Positions 48,075-56,962 of a stretch of 64,000 bases of DNA are shown one piece after another (position 1 is the stretch's first letter; each line of letters starts with the position of its first letter). This DNA is from Sphingopyxis jiangsuensis (GTDB taxonomy: Bacteria > Pseudomonadota > Alphaproteobacteria > Sphingomonadales > Sphingomonadaceae). The translations under genes and the position numbers were made by a program. The stretch spans positions 577,524-641,523 of the forward strand of contig NZ_JAERPO010000002.1 in NCBI RefSeq assembly GCF_016734905.1, read 5' to 3'. The notes beneath the pieces were generated by a model. The model was not told where the DNA came from. It was given only the letters and a program-made list of their open reading frames with translations, and searched no databases.

Positions 48075-49007
48075 CTAGCCCAGCGGCTCCCATATCGCGG
48101 CGGGCGAACGGTCGCGGTCGCGGTCCATTTCGGCGTGGAGCCATTCGCGGAAGCGCTCGATCTTGCGGACGCCGGCCCGGCCCTCGCGGTGGACAAGCCA
48201 CGTCGCGCTGCCGGTATGATAGAACGTGTCGAACGGCTGGACGAGCCGCCCCGCATCGATTTCGGCCCGCCAGATCAGCGGAGTCATCATCGCGATGCCG
48301 AAGCCGCTCTGCACCGCCGACGCCTCCTGAAGCTGGCTGTCGAGTTCGATGCCGCGCCGCTGCGGCGGCGGCGACGTGTCGACCCCTGCTGCCGCGAGCC
48401 AGCCCGCCCACCACGGATCATTCGGCGCGAGCCGCTCGACGCGCAGCAGGTCGGCGGGCTGCTCGATATGGTTGGCGTCGCGAAACGATGGCGCGCAGAT
48501 CGGCGAAACATGGCCGCGAAACAGGAAATCGGCGCGCAGCCCCGGCCACCCGCCCGGCCCCATGCGGATCGCAACATCGACGCTCGACGCGTTGAAATCG
48601 ACGAGCGCGTTCGACATCGACAGGCGGACCGCGAGGTCGGGAAAGGCGAGCTGGAACGCGCCGATGCGCGAGGCGAGCCACCCGCCGCCGAAGCTTGTCA
48701 CGGCATTGATCGTCAGCACATCGGTCTCGTCGCTGCCCAGCGACGCAAAGGCATCACCCATTGCCGCAAAGGCCGAGCTGATCGCGGGGAGCAGGCGCTG
48801 CCCCGTTTCCGACAGCCGCACGCGACCCTTTTCGCGGACGAACAGCGGGCGGCCGAGGCGATCCTCCAATTGACGCACCTGATAGCTGACCGCCGCCTGC
48901 GTCATCCCCAGTTCCTCTGCCGCGCGCGAAAAATTTTCCAGCCTGGCTGCGGCCTCGAACGCGCGGACGGCGGCAAGCGGCGGAATTTTCGTCATGCCGA
49001 TCATCAT
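48075..49007 (-). CDS. LysR-family transcriptional regulator (GcvA/AmpR-like)
   Basis: A 310-residue activator or repressor. The N-terminal helix-turn-helix reads FSRAAEELGMTQAAVSYQVRQLEDRLGRPLF; the remainder is the usual periplasmic-binding-like effector domain. Opening PLAAVRAFEAAARLENF is typical of the GcvA/AmpR branch. It is divergent from a small ORF and upstream of the nitrilase, so either may be its target. Confidence 0.92.
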   Translation of the reverse strand: MMIGMTKIPPLAAVRAFEAAARLENFSRAAEELGMTQAAVSYQVRQLEDRLGRPLFVREKGRVRLSETGQRLLPAISSAFAAMGDAFASLGSDETDVLTINAVTSFGGGWLASRIGAFQLAFPDLAVRLSMSNALVDFNASSVDVAIRMGPGGWPGLRADFLFRGHVSPICAPSFRDANHIEQPADLLRVERLAPNDPWWAGWLAAAGVDTSPPPQRRGIELDSQLQEASAVQSGFGIAMMTPLIWRAEIDAGRLVQPFDTFYHTGSATWLVHREGRAGVRKIERFREWLHAEMDRDRDRSPAAIWEPLG

Positions 49008-49100
49008 AAGCTGTCCTTATGAGAAGCGCCACAGCTTTTGTTGGCAAGCGGCGCGCGAAAGGCGCAAATGGATCGTCATCGGACAAGCAGGAGAAGACCG

Positions 49101-49322
49101 ATGATGGACGAAAATTTTATGCGCGTCTGGGTCGCAGGCCACGGCCAGCTCAGCGCCGATATTGACCGGCTGGTACGCAAGTCCGTGGCGGCGTTCGACC
49201 GCTTCGCCGAACTGGTGACGCCGAGCCACCGCGAAGGCGCCGACACCTATTTCGTGCGGGTCGCCGAATGCTGCAAATCAATCGGCCGGGCGGCCACGCG
49301 AAAGCGGGCGCGCGCGCGCTGA
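49101..49322 (+). CDS. Hypothetical 73-residue protein
   Basis: A small ORF with a good ribosome site (AGGAGAAGACC) before ATGATGGAC. The product has a predicted helix (LSADIDRLVRKSVAAFDRF), a cysteine pair VAECCKS and a basic tail RKRARAR. No family recognised. It is divergent from the LysR gene with 93 bases between, which suggests it may be a LysR target. It is the only plus-strand gene in the minus-strand ribosomal block. Confidence 0.6.
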   Translation: MMDENFMRVWVAGHGQLSADIDRLVRKSVAAFDRFAELVTPSHREGADTYFVRVAECCKSIGRAATRKRARAR

Positions 49323-49332
49323 ACGCGCTGTG

Positions 49333-49824
49333 TCAGTCGGCAAATGCCGGATCGATCGTCACGCCCGCGTCATCCCATGCCGTGACCGCCTGCGCGGTCA
49401 TCGGGACCATGAAGCGTTTGCCATCGGGCTTCTCGATTTCGAGGATGTCGCCCGCGCCGAAATTTTCGACCGCGACGACGTGGCCGACGGGCGCTCCGTC
49501 GGTGGAGGTGCAGGCAAGCCCGATCAGGTCGTGATGATAATATTCGCCGGGACCGAGCGGCGGCAGCGCCGAGCGCGGAACGGTCAGAAGCGTGCCGCGC
49601 AATGCCTCGGCAGCGCTGCGGTCGGTCAGCTCGGCAAAGCTTGCGACCGCGCCCTGATTGGCGGGGCGCACCGACGTCAGGGTCAGCTTGCGCGGCCCCG
49701 CATCGAATGTGGAAAAGGCGCGGAGAGCATCCGCGCCTTCGCCGAACAATTTGAGGCGCACCTCGCCCCGTACCCCGTGCGCACCGGCAATGGCGGCAAG
49801 GGTGACGGGGCGGTCGGCGTTCAC
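49333..49824 (-). CDS. rimM: 16S rRNA-processing protein RimM
   Basis: A 163-residue factor that binds S19 and aids 30S head maturation. The N-terminal barrel opens VTLAAIAGAHGVRGEVRLK and the PRC-barrel part includes YYHHDLIGLAC and GRFMVPM-like KRFMVPMTAQAV. The GTG at 49824 is preferred, an in-frame TTG lies three bases upstream. It starts eight bases after the rpsP stop. Confidence 0.96.
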   Translation of the reverse strand: MNADRPVTLAAIAGAHGVRGEVRLKLFGEGADALRAFSTFDAGPRKLTLTSVRPANQGAVASFAELTDRSAAEALRGTLLTVPRSALPPLGPGEYYHHDLIGLACTSTDGAPVGHVVAVENFGAGDILEIEKPDGKRFMVPMTAQAVTAWDDAGVTIDPAFAD

Positions 49825-49832
49825 CAAGGCGG

Positions 49833-50471
49833 TTAGCCTTCGGCCTTTTCTTCGCCGGCGTCTTCGGCCGGGGCTTCTTCGCCCTCGGCAGCGACGGGGC
49901 CGCCTTCGGCGACTTCTTCGGCGATCGCGGTTGCGTCTTCGGCAGTCGCGTCGACGGGAACTTCGTCGGCGACCGCATCGGCAACGGCTTCGGCGGTTTC
50001 TTCGGTCTTCACCGAACCCGTGGCATCCGATTCGGCCGTAACCTCTTCGGCGGGAGCTTCTTCAGCGGGAGCCTCTTCAACCGGGGCTTCTTCAGCCGGA
50101 GCGGCGGCGGCAGCCTTTGCGGCCTCTTCGGCCTCAGCCAGCTTCGACGCCTTTTCTTCGGCGCGTTCCTTGGCCTTTTCGCCCGGAACCGCCTTGTTGG
50201 GGTTGTTGCGCGCGGCGCGTTCCTTGATGCCCGCGGCGTCGAGGAAGCGGGCAACGCGGTCGCTCGGCTGCGCGCCGACGCTCAGCCAGTGCGTCGCGCG
50301 CTCGGCGTCAAGCTTGACGCGCTCCGGATTGTCCTTGGCGAGCAGCGGGTTGTAGCTGCCGATGCGTTCAATGAAGCGGCCGTCGCGCGGGCTGCGCGAA
50401 TCGGCGACGACGATCTTGTAATAGGGGCGCTTTTTCGAACCGCCGCGCGAGAGGCGAATGGAGGTAGCCAT
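49833..50471 (-). CDS. rpsP: 30S ribosomal protein S16 with long acidic C-terminal extension
   Basis: The first 85 residues are a normal S16 ([21 protein letters not shown], ... [11 protein letters not shown]). The protein then continues to 212 residues, more than twice the usual 80 to 90, through a charged linker rich in Lys, Glu and Ala and an acidic tail of repeats of the form PAEEAP and AEEV. The tail is low complexity and predicted disordered. Some alphaproteobacterial S16 proteins have shorter tails of this kind. It follows ffh by 36 bases. Confidence 0.95.
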   Translation of the reverse strand: MATSIRLSRGGSKKRPYYKIVVADSRSPRDGRFIERIGSYNPLLAKDNPERVKLDAERATHWLSVGAQPSDRVARFLDAAGIKERAARNNPNKAVPGEKAKERAEEKASKLAEAEEAAKAAAAAPAEEAPVEEAPAEEAPAEEVTAESDATGSVKTEETAEAVADAVADEVPVDATAEDATAIAEEVAEGGPVAAEGEEAPAEDAGEEKAEG

Positions 50472-50507
50472 GATATTTTCCTTCTAAGTCTAACTGGATT
50501 GTCTGGA

Positions 50508-51968
50508 TTATTTCTTCTTGTTCATCAGGTTGGCGAGATCGGGCGGAATCGCTCCGCCGCCGAGCCCGGGCAGACCGCCGCCCATGCCTCCCATGCCGCC
50601 GCCAAGACCGGGCATTCCGGGGATGCCGCCGCCGCGCCCGAACAGCGCGCCGAGCCCCTTGAGCCCGCCCATTTTGCGGATTTTCTTCATCGCGGTGGAC
50701 ATTTCCTGGTGCATCTTGAGCACCTTGTTCACCTGTTGCACCGTCGTGCCCGACCCGTTGGCGATGCGGATCTTGCGTTTGGCGTTGATGATTTCGGGCT
50801 TTGCGCGCTCCTTGCGCGTCATCGACCCCATGATCGCATCCATATGGACGAGCACCTTGTCGTCGGCGCCGCTTTGCGCCATCGCCGCCTGCGCCTTTTT
50901 GAGGCCGGGGATCATCCCCGCGAGCGCGCCGAGCCCGCCCATGCGGCGCATCTGGTTCAATTGGCTGCGAAGATCGTCGAGGTCGAACTGACCCTTCGCC
51001 ATCTTCTTGGCCATCGCCTCGGCCTCGTCGGCCTGGATCGTCTCGGCGGCGCGTTCGACGAGGCTAACGACGTCGCCCATGCCGAGAATGCGGCCCGCGA
51101 TGCGCGACGGCTGAAAGAGTTCGAGCCCGTCGAGCTTTTCGCCGGTGCCCGCGAACTTGATTGGCTTGCCGGTGACCGCGCGCATCGACAGCGCGGCGCC
51201 GCCGCGCGCGTCGCCGTCCATGCGGGTCAGGACGACGCCGGTGAGCGGCACCTGTTCGGTAAAGCGCTGCGCGACCTGCACCGCGTCCTGACCTGTCAGG
51301 CTATCGACGACGAGCAGCGTTTCGGCGGGGTTCGCCGCGCGCGATACCGCCTGCATTTCGTCCATCAGCTGTTGGTCGACGTGGAGGCGGCCCGCGGTGT
51401 CGAGCATCAGCACGTCGTAGCCCTGAAGCTTCGCCGCCTGCAGCGCACGGTTCGCGATTTCGGTCGGCTGCTGGCCCGCGACGATCGGCAGCGTCGCGAC
51501 GTCGATCTGCGTGCCGAGGACGGCGAGCTGTTCCTGCGCGGCGGGGCGATTGACGTCGAGCGACGCCATCAGCACCTTCTTGCGCTCCTTGTCCTTGAGC
51601 CGCTTCGCAATCTTTGCGGTCGTCGTCGTCTTGCCCGAGCCTTGCAGACCGACCATCATGATCACCGCGGGCGGCGCGACATTGAGGTCGAGCTCGGCGG
51701 TTTCCGAGCCGAGCATCTCGGTCAGCGCGTCGCTGACGATCTTGACGACCTGTTGCCCCGGCGTGACCGATCGCAGGACATTCTGGCCGATCGCGAGTTC
51801 GGTGACCTGATCGACGAAACTGCGCACGACGGGCAGCGCGACATCGGCCTCGAGCAAGGCGATTCGCACTTCGCGCATCGCCGCGCGCACGTCCGCCTCG
51901 GTCAGCGCGCCGCGACCGCGGAGCTTCCCGAAAACATCGCCAAGCCGATTGCTCAGACTGTCGAACAT
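50508..51968 (-). CDS. ffh: Signal recognition particle protein (SRP54 homologue)
   Basis: A 486-residue GTPase that with SRP RNA targets membrane proteins to FtsY. Visible G motifs: GLQGSGKTTTTAK, DTAGRLHVD, and TRMDGDARGG. The M domain ends in a Gly/Met-rich tail (GGGMGGMGGGLPG) and NLMNKKK. The start MFDSLSNRL at 51968 is the standard one. Its receptor gene ftsY is 4 kb away on the other strand. Confidence 0.98.
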   Translation of the reverse strand: MFDSLSNRLGDVFGKLRGRGALTEADVRAAMREVRIALLEADVALPVVRSFVDQVTELAIGQNVLRSVTPGQQVVKIVSDALTEMLGSETAELDLNVAPPAVIMMVGLQGSGKTTTTAKIAKRLKDKERKKVLMASLDVNRPAAQEQLAVLGTQIDVATLPIVAGQQPTEIANRALQAAKLQGYDVLMLDTAGRLHVDQQLMDEMQAVSRAANPAETLLVVDSLTGQDAVQVAQRFTEQVPLTGVVLTRMDGDARGGAALSMRAVTGKPIKFAGTGEKLDGLELFQPSRIAGRILGMGDVVSLVERAAETIQADEAEAMAKKMAKGQFDLDDLRSQLNQMRRMGGLGALAGMIPGLKKAQAAMAQSGADDKVLVHMDAIMGSMTRKERAKPEIINAKRKIRIANGSGTTVQQVNKVLKMHQEMSTAMKKIRKMGGLKGLGALFGRGGGIPGMPGLGGGMGGMGGGLPGLGGGAIPPDLANLMNKKK

Positions 51969-52238
51969 GCGCCGTTTGCACCCTTCTGACATGCCGCAAC
52001 GCAAAAGACGCCGGTGAGCGAAACCTCGCCAACCAGCGGCTATCCGTGGACAGACGTTTCCGTCGCGGATGTCGTATCTGTCCGCCCGCAAGATGCGGCC
52101 GGACGCGGCGCCTTTACGCAAAAGCGCAAAGAAAGGCAAGGCCGCACGACGCTCGCGCGCACCGCCGCCGCGGTAACGCACTTAACGCAAATTTCATCGC
52201 TGCCCGCCATAAAAGGCACAACAGTGGGAAAAGAATCT

Positions 52239-53870
52239 ATGACTTCAGACATCCGGCCGCGAGATCGCAGCGAAGCCGCCCGGCGTGACGTCCTGACCGG
52301 CGGTATCGTGGTCGCGGCCATCCTGCTCTTCGTCGGCACCGGCAGCAATCTGATGCACGCGCTCGTGCAGAGCCTGATCGGGCTGGGCGGCGGACCCGAC
52401 AAAGTGCTGGCGGCGGCGCTGATCCTGAACGTCGCGCTGATCCTGTTCGGGTGGCGGCGATACGAGGATCTGAACCGCGAAATTCGCGAGCGGACCGAGG
52501 CCGAAAAGCGCGCGCGCTATCTGGCCGATACCGACCCGCTGACCGGGTTCCTGAACCGGCGCGCCTTGCTCGTCGCCGGGCAGCAGCTGATCGCGAAATC
52601 GGCGGTTGAAGGTCGGCAGGTTGCGCTGTTCCTGCTCGACCTCGACCATTTCAAGACCGTCAACGACATCCACGGCCATGTCGCGGGCGACCGCGTGCTG
52701 CAGGTCGCCGCCGAGCGCATCAGCACCGTCCTGCCGCCGAGCGCCACCAAGGCGCGCCTCGGCGGCGACGAATTCGTCGCGCTGTTGCCCTTCGAGCCCG
52801 GCGCGCGTGCGACGATCGACGCGCTCGCCGCACAGCTCGTCGCGGCACTCGAGGATTCGGTGACGCACGACGCGCAGCAGATCCGCATCGGCGCATCGCT
52901 GGGCATCGCGCTCGCCAACGATGCGAGCATAACGATGGACACGATGGTGCGGCAGGCCGACATCGCCATGTACCATTGCAAGGACCAGGGTCGGAACCGC
53001 TATTGCTGGTTCGAGATGGGCATGGAAATGGCGGTGCAGGTCCGCAACCAGATCGAAACGGGCATCCGCAGCGGCATGCCGCGCGGCGAGTTCGTCCCCT
53101 ATTTCGAGCCGCAGGTCGATATCGCCAGCGGCCGTCTGGTCGGGTTTGAAATGCTGATGCGCTGGGATTCGCCCGAATATGGCATGATCCCGCCCGAACG
53201 CTTTATCCCGATTGCCGAAGAGAGCGGGCTGATCGGCGAATTGTCGCTGCAGGTCATCCGTAGCGCGATGGACATCGCCAAGGGCTGGGACCCGTCGATC
53301 ATGCTCGCGGTGAATATCTCGCCGCAGCAGTTGAAGGACCCCTGGTTCAGCCAGAAGCTGACCAAGCTGCTCGTCGAGGCGGGCTTTCCCGCAAGCCAGC
53401 TCGAGGTCGAGATTACCGAAAGCAGCCTGTTCGAGAACCTGCCGCTGGTCCGCTCGATCGTCACCAGCCTGAAAAATCAGGGCGTGTCGCTGAGCCTCGA
53501 CGATTTCGGAACCGGCTATAGCTCGCTGTCGCACCTGCGCGCGCTGCCGTTCGACCGGATCAAGATCGACCGCAGCTTCGTCGCCGCGATGCGCGACAGC
53601 GCCGATGCGCAAGCCATCGTCGTCGCCATCGTCCGGCTCGGCGAAAGCCTTGCGATGCCGATCACCGCCGAGGGCGTCGAGGACGAGGCGACGGCGATCG
53701 AACTCACCCGCCTCGGCTGCACCAAGGGACAGGGCTGGTTCTATGGCCGGGCCGCGTCGGCGGGCGACACCGCGGCGCTGCTCGCCGAGCGCGGGTTGCT
53801 GCGTGCGCCCGCGATGCCTGAAGGCGGCGTTGCGAAGCCCGACGCCGAACCGCTGCGCAAGAGCGCCTGA
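52239..53870 (+). CDS. Membrane-bound GGDEF-EAL cyclic-di-GMP protein
   Basis: A 543-residue protein, with two N-terminal transmembrane segments (about 20-40 and 60-78) and a short cytoplasmic coil. The GGDEF motif is intact at residues 175-179 (RLGGDEFVALL). No RxxD inhibitory site precedes it. The EAL domain has the variant EML at 304-306 but keeps the ExLxR pattern and DDFGTGYSSL at 421, so diesterase activity is plausible. The start at 52239 is supported by the membrane domain; GTG at 52224 is an alternative. Output direction is not deducible. Confidence 0.9.
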   Translation: MTSDIRPRDRSEAARRDVLTGGIVVAAILLFVGTGSNLMHALVQSLIGLGGGPDKVLAAALILNVALILFGWRRYEDLNREIRERTEAEKRARYLADTDPLTGFLNRRALLVAGQQLIAKSAVEGRQVALFLLDLDHFKTVNDIHGHVAGDRVLQVAAERISTVLPPSATKARLGGDEFVALLPFEPGARATIDALAAQLVAALEDSVTHDAQQIRIGASLGIALANDASITMDTMVRQADIAMYHCKDQGRNRYCWFEMGMEMAVQVRNQIETGIRSGMPRGEFVPYFEPQVDIASGRLVGFEMLMRWDSPEYGMIPPERFIPIAEESGLIGELSLQVIRSAMDIAKGWDPSIMLAVNISPQQLKDPWFSQKLTKLLVEAGFPASQLEVEITESSLFENLPLVRSIVTSLKNQGVSLSLDDFGTGYSSLSHLRALPFDRIKIDRSFVAAMRDSADAQAIVVAIVRLGESLAMPITAEGVEDEATAIELTRLGCTKGQGWFYGRAASAGDTAALLAERGLLRAPAMPEGGVAKPDAEPLRKSA

Positions 53871-53919
53871 CCCGACCCATCGCTAGACTTCGCGGCGCCG
53901 CGCCCTTACATGCGCGGCT

Positions 53920-54726
53920 ATGGCAGACCGCTTCACCAAGATGCACGGACTCGGCAACGACTTCGTCGTGATCGACGCGCGCGAGGCAGCGGTCGAAATG
54001 ACCGCGGCGCGCGCGCACGCGATTGCCGATCGCCGTCACGGCATCGGTTGCGACCAGCTGATCCTGCTCGAACCGTCGACCAGCGCCGACGTGAAGATGC
54101 GCATCTTCAACGCCGACGGCGGCGAGGTCGAGGCGTGCGGCAACGCGACGCGCTGCGTCGCGACCTTGCTCGCGCAGCCCGCGGTGATCGAGACGCTGGG
54201 CGGGATGCTGCGCGTCAGCCCCGCCGATGGCGGCGCCGAAGTGACGCTGGGCGAACCCGTGTTTGACTGGGAGCATATCCCGCTCGCGATGCCGATGGAC
54301 ACGCGCGACATGCCGGTCGCATGGGACGAGCTGGAACATGGCGCAGGCGTTAACGTCGGCAATCCGCATATCGTCTTTTTTGTGCCCGAAGCCGACGCTG
54401 TGCCGCTCGCCGACCTGGGGCCGCGAATCGAAACCGACCCGCTGTTTCCTGAGCGCGTCAACGTCAATGTCGCGAGCCTCGACGGCGAGAATCAGCTGCA
54501 ACTTCGCGTCTGGGAGCGCGGCGTGGGCCTCACCCAGGCGTGCGGCACCGGCGCCTGCGCGACGGCGGTCGCGGCGATCCGCGCGGGGCTGGTCCAGTCG
54601 CCGGTCACCGTCTCGCTCCCCGGCGGCGACCTCCTCATCCGCTGGGCGCCCGGCGAGCCGATCGTGATGACCGGCGCGGCGACGCGCGTGTTCGAGGGCG
54701 AGACCGACTGGGCGCGCTTCGGATGA
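53920..54726 (+). CDS. dapF: Diaminopimelate epimerase
   Basis: Interconverts LL- and meso-diaminopimelate for peptidoglycan and lysine. 268 residues; the two catalytic cysteines are Cys73 (VEACGNATRC) and Cys208 (TQACGTGACA). It is first of a tight operon with mtaB, ftsY and yciB; its stop overlaps the mtaB start in ATGA. Confidence 0.97.
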   Translation: MADRFTKMHGLGNDFVVIDAREAAVEMTAARAHAIADRRHGIGCDQLILLEPSTSADVKMRIFNADGGEVEACGNATRCVATLLAQPAVIETLGGMLRVSPADGGAEVTLGEPVFDWEHIPLAMPMDTRDMPVAWDELEHGAGVNVGNPHIVFFVPEADAVPLADLGPRIETDPLFPERVNVNVASLDGENQLQLRVWERGVGLTQACGTGACATAVAAIRAGLVQSPVTVSLPGGDLLIRWAPGEPIVMTGAATRVFEGETDWARFG

Positions 54727-56039
54727 GCAATTCGGTCGCCGACCGGCATCGGGTCGTCAATTTCGGGTGCCGGCTCAACATCGCCGAGGGTGAAGCGGTT
54801 CGCACCGCGCTGCGCGACGCGGGCGCGTCCGACACCATCGTCTTCAACAGTTGTGCAGTGACCGATGAGGCGGTGCGTCAGGCGCGGCAGGCGGTGCGCC
54901 GCGCGCTACGCGAACATCCCGATGCCGAGGTGGTGGTGACAGGATGCGCGGCGGAACTCGAGGCCGGGCGTTTCGAAGCGATGGGCGCACTGGTCGTGGC
55001 GAACGATGCGAAGGGGCTGACGCAAAGCTACGCAAATATCGGTGTGTCCCCGCGCAGGCGGGGACCCAGCACCGGCGCGCTCCAAATAGCACCGGCCAGA
55101 GATCGACCTCCGCCTTCGCGGGGGAACATGGATTCTTACACACCCACACCCAAATCCTATACCCCCGCCCTCTCCGGCGCCGATCATGCGCGCGCCTTCC
55201 TGGGCGTGCAGACCGGCTGTTCGCACAGCTGCACCTTTTGCGCGACCGTGCTTGCGCGCGGGACCGCGCGGTCGGCGACGGTTGATGCCGTCGTCGAGGC
55301 CGCGCGCACCGCGCTCGCGCGCGGACAGCGCGAGATCGTGCTCACCGGCGTCGATCTTGCGAGCTATGGCGACGACAGCGGGACGAGTCTTGCATCGCTC
55401 GTCGAGGCGCTGCTCGCGCTGCCCGTCGAGCGGCTGCGCCTCTCCTCGCTCGACCCCGACCGCGTCGACGATGCGCTGTTCGCGCTGCTCACCCAAGAGC
55501 CGCGAATCATGCCGCACGTCCATCTGTCGCTGCAAGCGGGCGACGATATGGTGCTGACGCGCATGAAGCGCCGCCATCGCCGCGCCGATGCCGTGCGGCT
55601 CGTCGAGCGGCTCAAGGCGGCGCGTAGTGAAATCGCGATCGGCGCCGACCTGATCGCGGGCTTTCCCACCGAGGATGACAGCATGTTTGCCAACAGTCTG
55701 GCGCTGATCGACGATTGCGACATCGTCTTCGGCCATATCTTTCCGTACAGCCCGCGCGCCGGAACGCCCGCCGCGCGCATGCCGCAGGTCGGGCGCCGCG
55801 TCGCGCGCGACCGCGCCGCGACCTTGCGCGCGGCCAATGCGCGGCGGCGCCATCGCTGGCTCGACGCGCAAGCTGGTACGATGACGCAGATGCTCGTCGA
55901 GCGCGACGGGATGTGCGGCCATGCCGAGAATTTTGCCGCGCTGACGCTGGCCGCACCCGCCGCGCCGAACAGTATAGTGCCAGTGCGCCTTCGCGCGCGC
56001 GACGGCGAGCGCATGATCGCCGAAAGCATCGCAGCATGA
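54723..56039 (+). CDS. mtaB: tRNA t6A37 methylthiotransferase MtaB, with an in-frame palindromic insertion
   Basis: Radical-SAM enzyme converting t6A37 to ms2t6A37. 438 residues: N-terminal UPF0004 domain with cluster cysteines in NFGCRLN, FNSCAVTDEA and VTGCAAE; radical-SAM core with Cys166, Cys170 and Cys173 in GCSHSCTFCATV; C-terminal TRAM-like part. Between them, residues about 107-137 (GVSPRRRGPSTG to PPPSRGNM) are encoded by a family E repeat and have no counterpart in typical MtaB; the frame stays open. The start overlaps the dapF stop and the stop overlaps ftsY. Confidence 0.93.
   Translation: MSNSVADRHRVVNFGCRLNIAEGEAVRTALRDAGASDTIVFNSCAVTDEAVRQARQAVRRALREHPDAEVVVTGCAAELEAGRFEAMGALVVANDAKGLTQSYANIGVSPRRRGPSTGALQIAPARDRPPPSRGNMDSYTPTPKSYTPALSGADHARAFLGVQTGCSHSCTFCATVLARGTARSATVDAVVEAARTALARGQREIVLTGVDLASYGDDSGTSLASLVEALLALPVERLRLSSLDPDRVDDALFALLTQEPRIMPHVHLSLQAGDDMVLTRMKRRHRRADAVRLVERLKAARSEIAIGADLIAGFPTEDDSMFANSLALIDDCDIVFGHIFPYSPRAGTPAARMPQVGRRVARDRAATLRAANARRRHRWLDAQAGTMTQMLVERDGMCGHAENFAALTLAAPAAPNSIVPVRLRARDGERMIAESIAA
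55043..55126. repeat. Family E palindromic element inside the mtaB reading frame
   Basis: Two hairpins, the left with arms GTCCCCGC / GCGGGGAC and the right on CCGCCTTCGCGGGGG, separated by about 45 bases; total about 84 bases (28 codons). A half copy lies between glnB and glnA. It is inserted at the junction between two folded domains of MtaB. A comparable case is the palindromic elements in Rickettsia coding regions. Confidence 0.75.
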
Positions 56040-56962
56040 GCGGGGCGAGCTGGAGCGAGCGGCTGCTCGGCGGGCTTCGCCGCACGTCGGAGCGGCTCGG
56101 CGAAAATCTGTCGGGACTGACCGGCAAGTCGCGGCTCGACGACGACGACCTCGACCGGATCGAGGAGGCGCTGATCACCGCCGACCTTGGCCCCGCGATG
56201 GCGGCGCGCATCCGCGATCGCCTGTCCGAGCGCCGCGACGTAGCGGCGAACGGCACCGAGGAGCTCCGCCGCGTCGTCGCCGACGAGATTGCGGCGGTGC
56301 TGCGCCCGGTCGCCGAACCGCTGGAAATCGACGCCTTTCCGCGCCCGCAGGTCATATTGGTGATCGGCGTCAACGGGTCGGGCAAGACGACGACCATCGC
56401 CAAGCTCGCGCACCTGTTCCAGGAACAGGATTATGGCGTAATGCTCGTCGCGGGCGACACCTTTCGCGCCGCCGCGATCGGGCAATTGAAGGTCTGGGCC
56501 GAACGCCTCGGCGTGCCGATTATGGCGGGCCCCGAAGGCGGCGACAGCGCGGGCATCGTCTTTGACGCGGTGAAGCAGGCGACGGCGACGGGCATCGACG
56601 TGCTGATCGTCGACACCGCTGGACGCCTGCAGAACAAGCGCGAGCTGATGGACGAGCTTGCCAAGATCAAGCGCGTCCTCGGCCGCCTCAACGCCGCCGC
56701 GCCCCACGACGTGGTGCTCGTGCTCGACGCGACGACGGGGCAGAATGCGCTGTCGCAGATCGACGTTTTTCGCGAGGTCGCGGGCGTTACCGGGCTCGTC
56801 ATGACCAAGCTCGACGGCACCGCGCGCGGCGGGGTCCTCGTCGCCGCGGCCGAGCGCCACGGGCTGCCCATCCACGCAATCGGCATTGGTGAGACGATGG
56901 AGGATCTGCGCCCCTTCGACGCCGACGAGATCGCCGCCATCATTGCAGGAAATATCCGATGA
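56036..56962 (+). CDS. ftsY: Signal recognition particle receptor FtsY
   Basis: A 308-residue SRP GTPase. The N domain starts at MSGASWSERLLGGL; no long acidic A domain is present, as often in alphaproteobacteria. G motifs: GVNGSGKTTTIAK, DTAGRLQNK, TKLDGTARGG. Start overlaps mtaB and stop overlaps yciB, each by four bases. It works with Ffh encoded at 50.5 kb. Confidence 0.97.
   Translation: MSGASWSERLLGGLRRTSERLGENLSGLTGKSRLDDDDLDRIEEALITADLGPAMAARIRDRLSERRDVAANGTEELRRVVADEIAAVLRPVAEPLEIDAFPRPQVILVIGVNGSGKTTTIAKLAHLFQEQDYGVMLVAGDTFRAAAIGQLKVWAERLGVPIMAGPEGGDSAGIVFDAVKQATATGIDVLIVDTAGRLQNKRELMDELAKIKRVLGRLNAAAPHDVVLVLDATTGQNALSQIDVFREVAGVTGLVMTKLDGTARGGVLVAAAERHGLPIHAIGIGETMEDLRPFDADEIAAIIAGNIR

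Noticed and set aside
55043..55126. Frameshift or sequencing error in mtaB
   Set aside because: The frame stays open on both sides, the insertion is a multiple of three, and the sequence matches a repeat unit.
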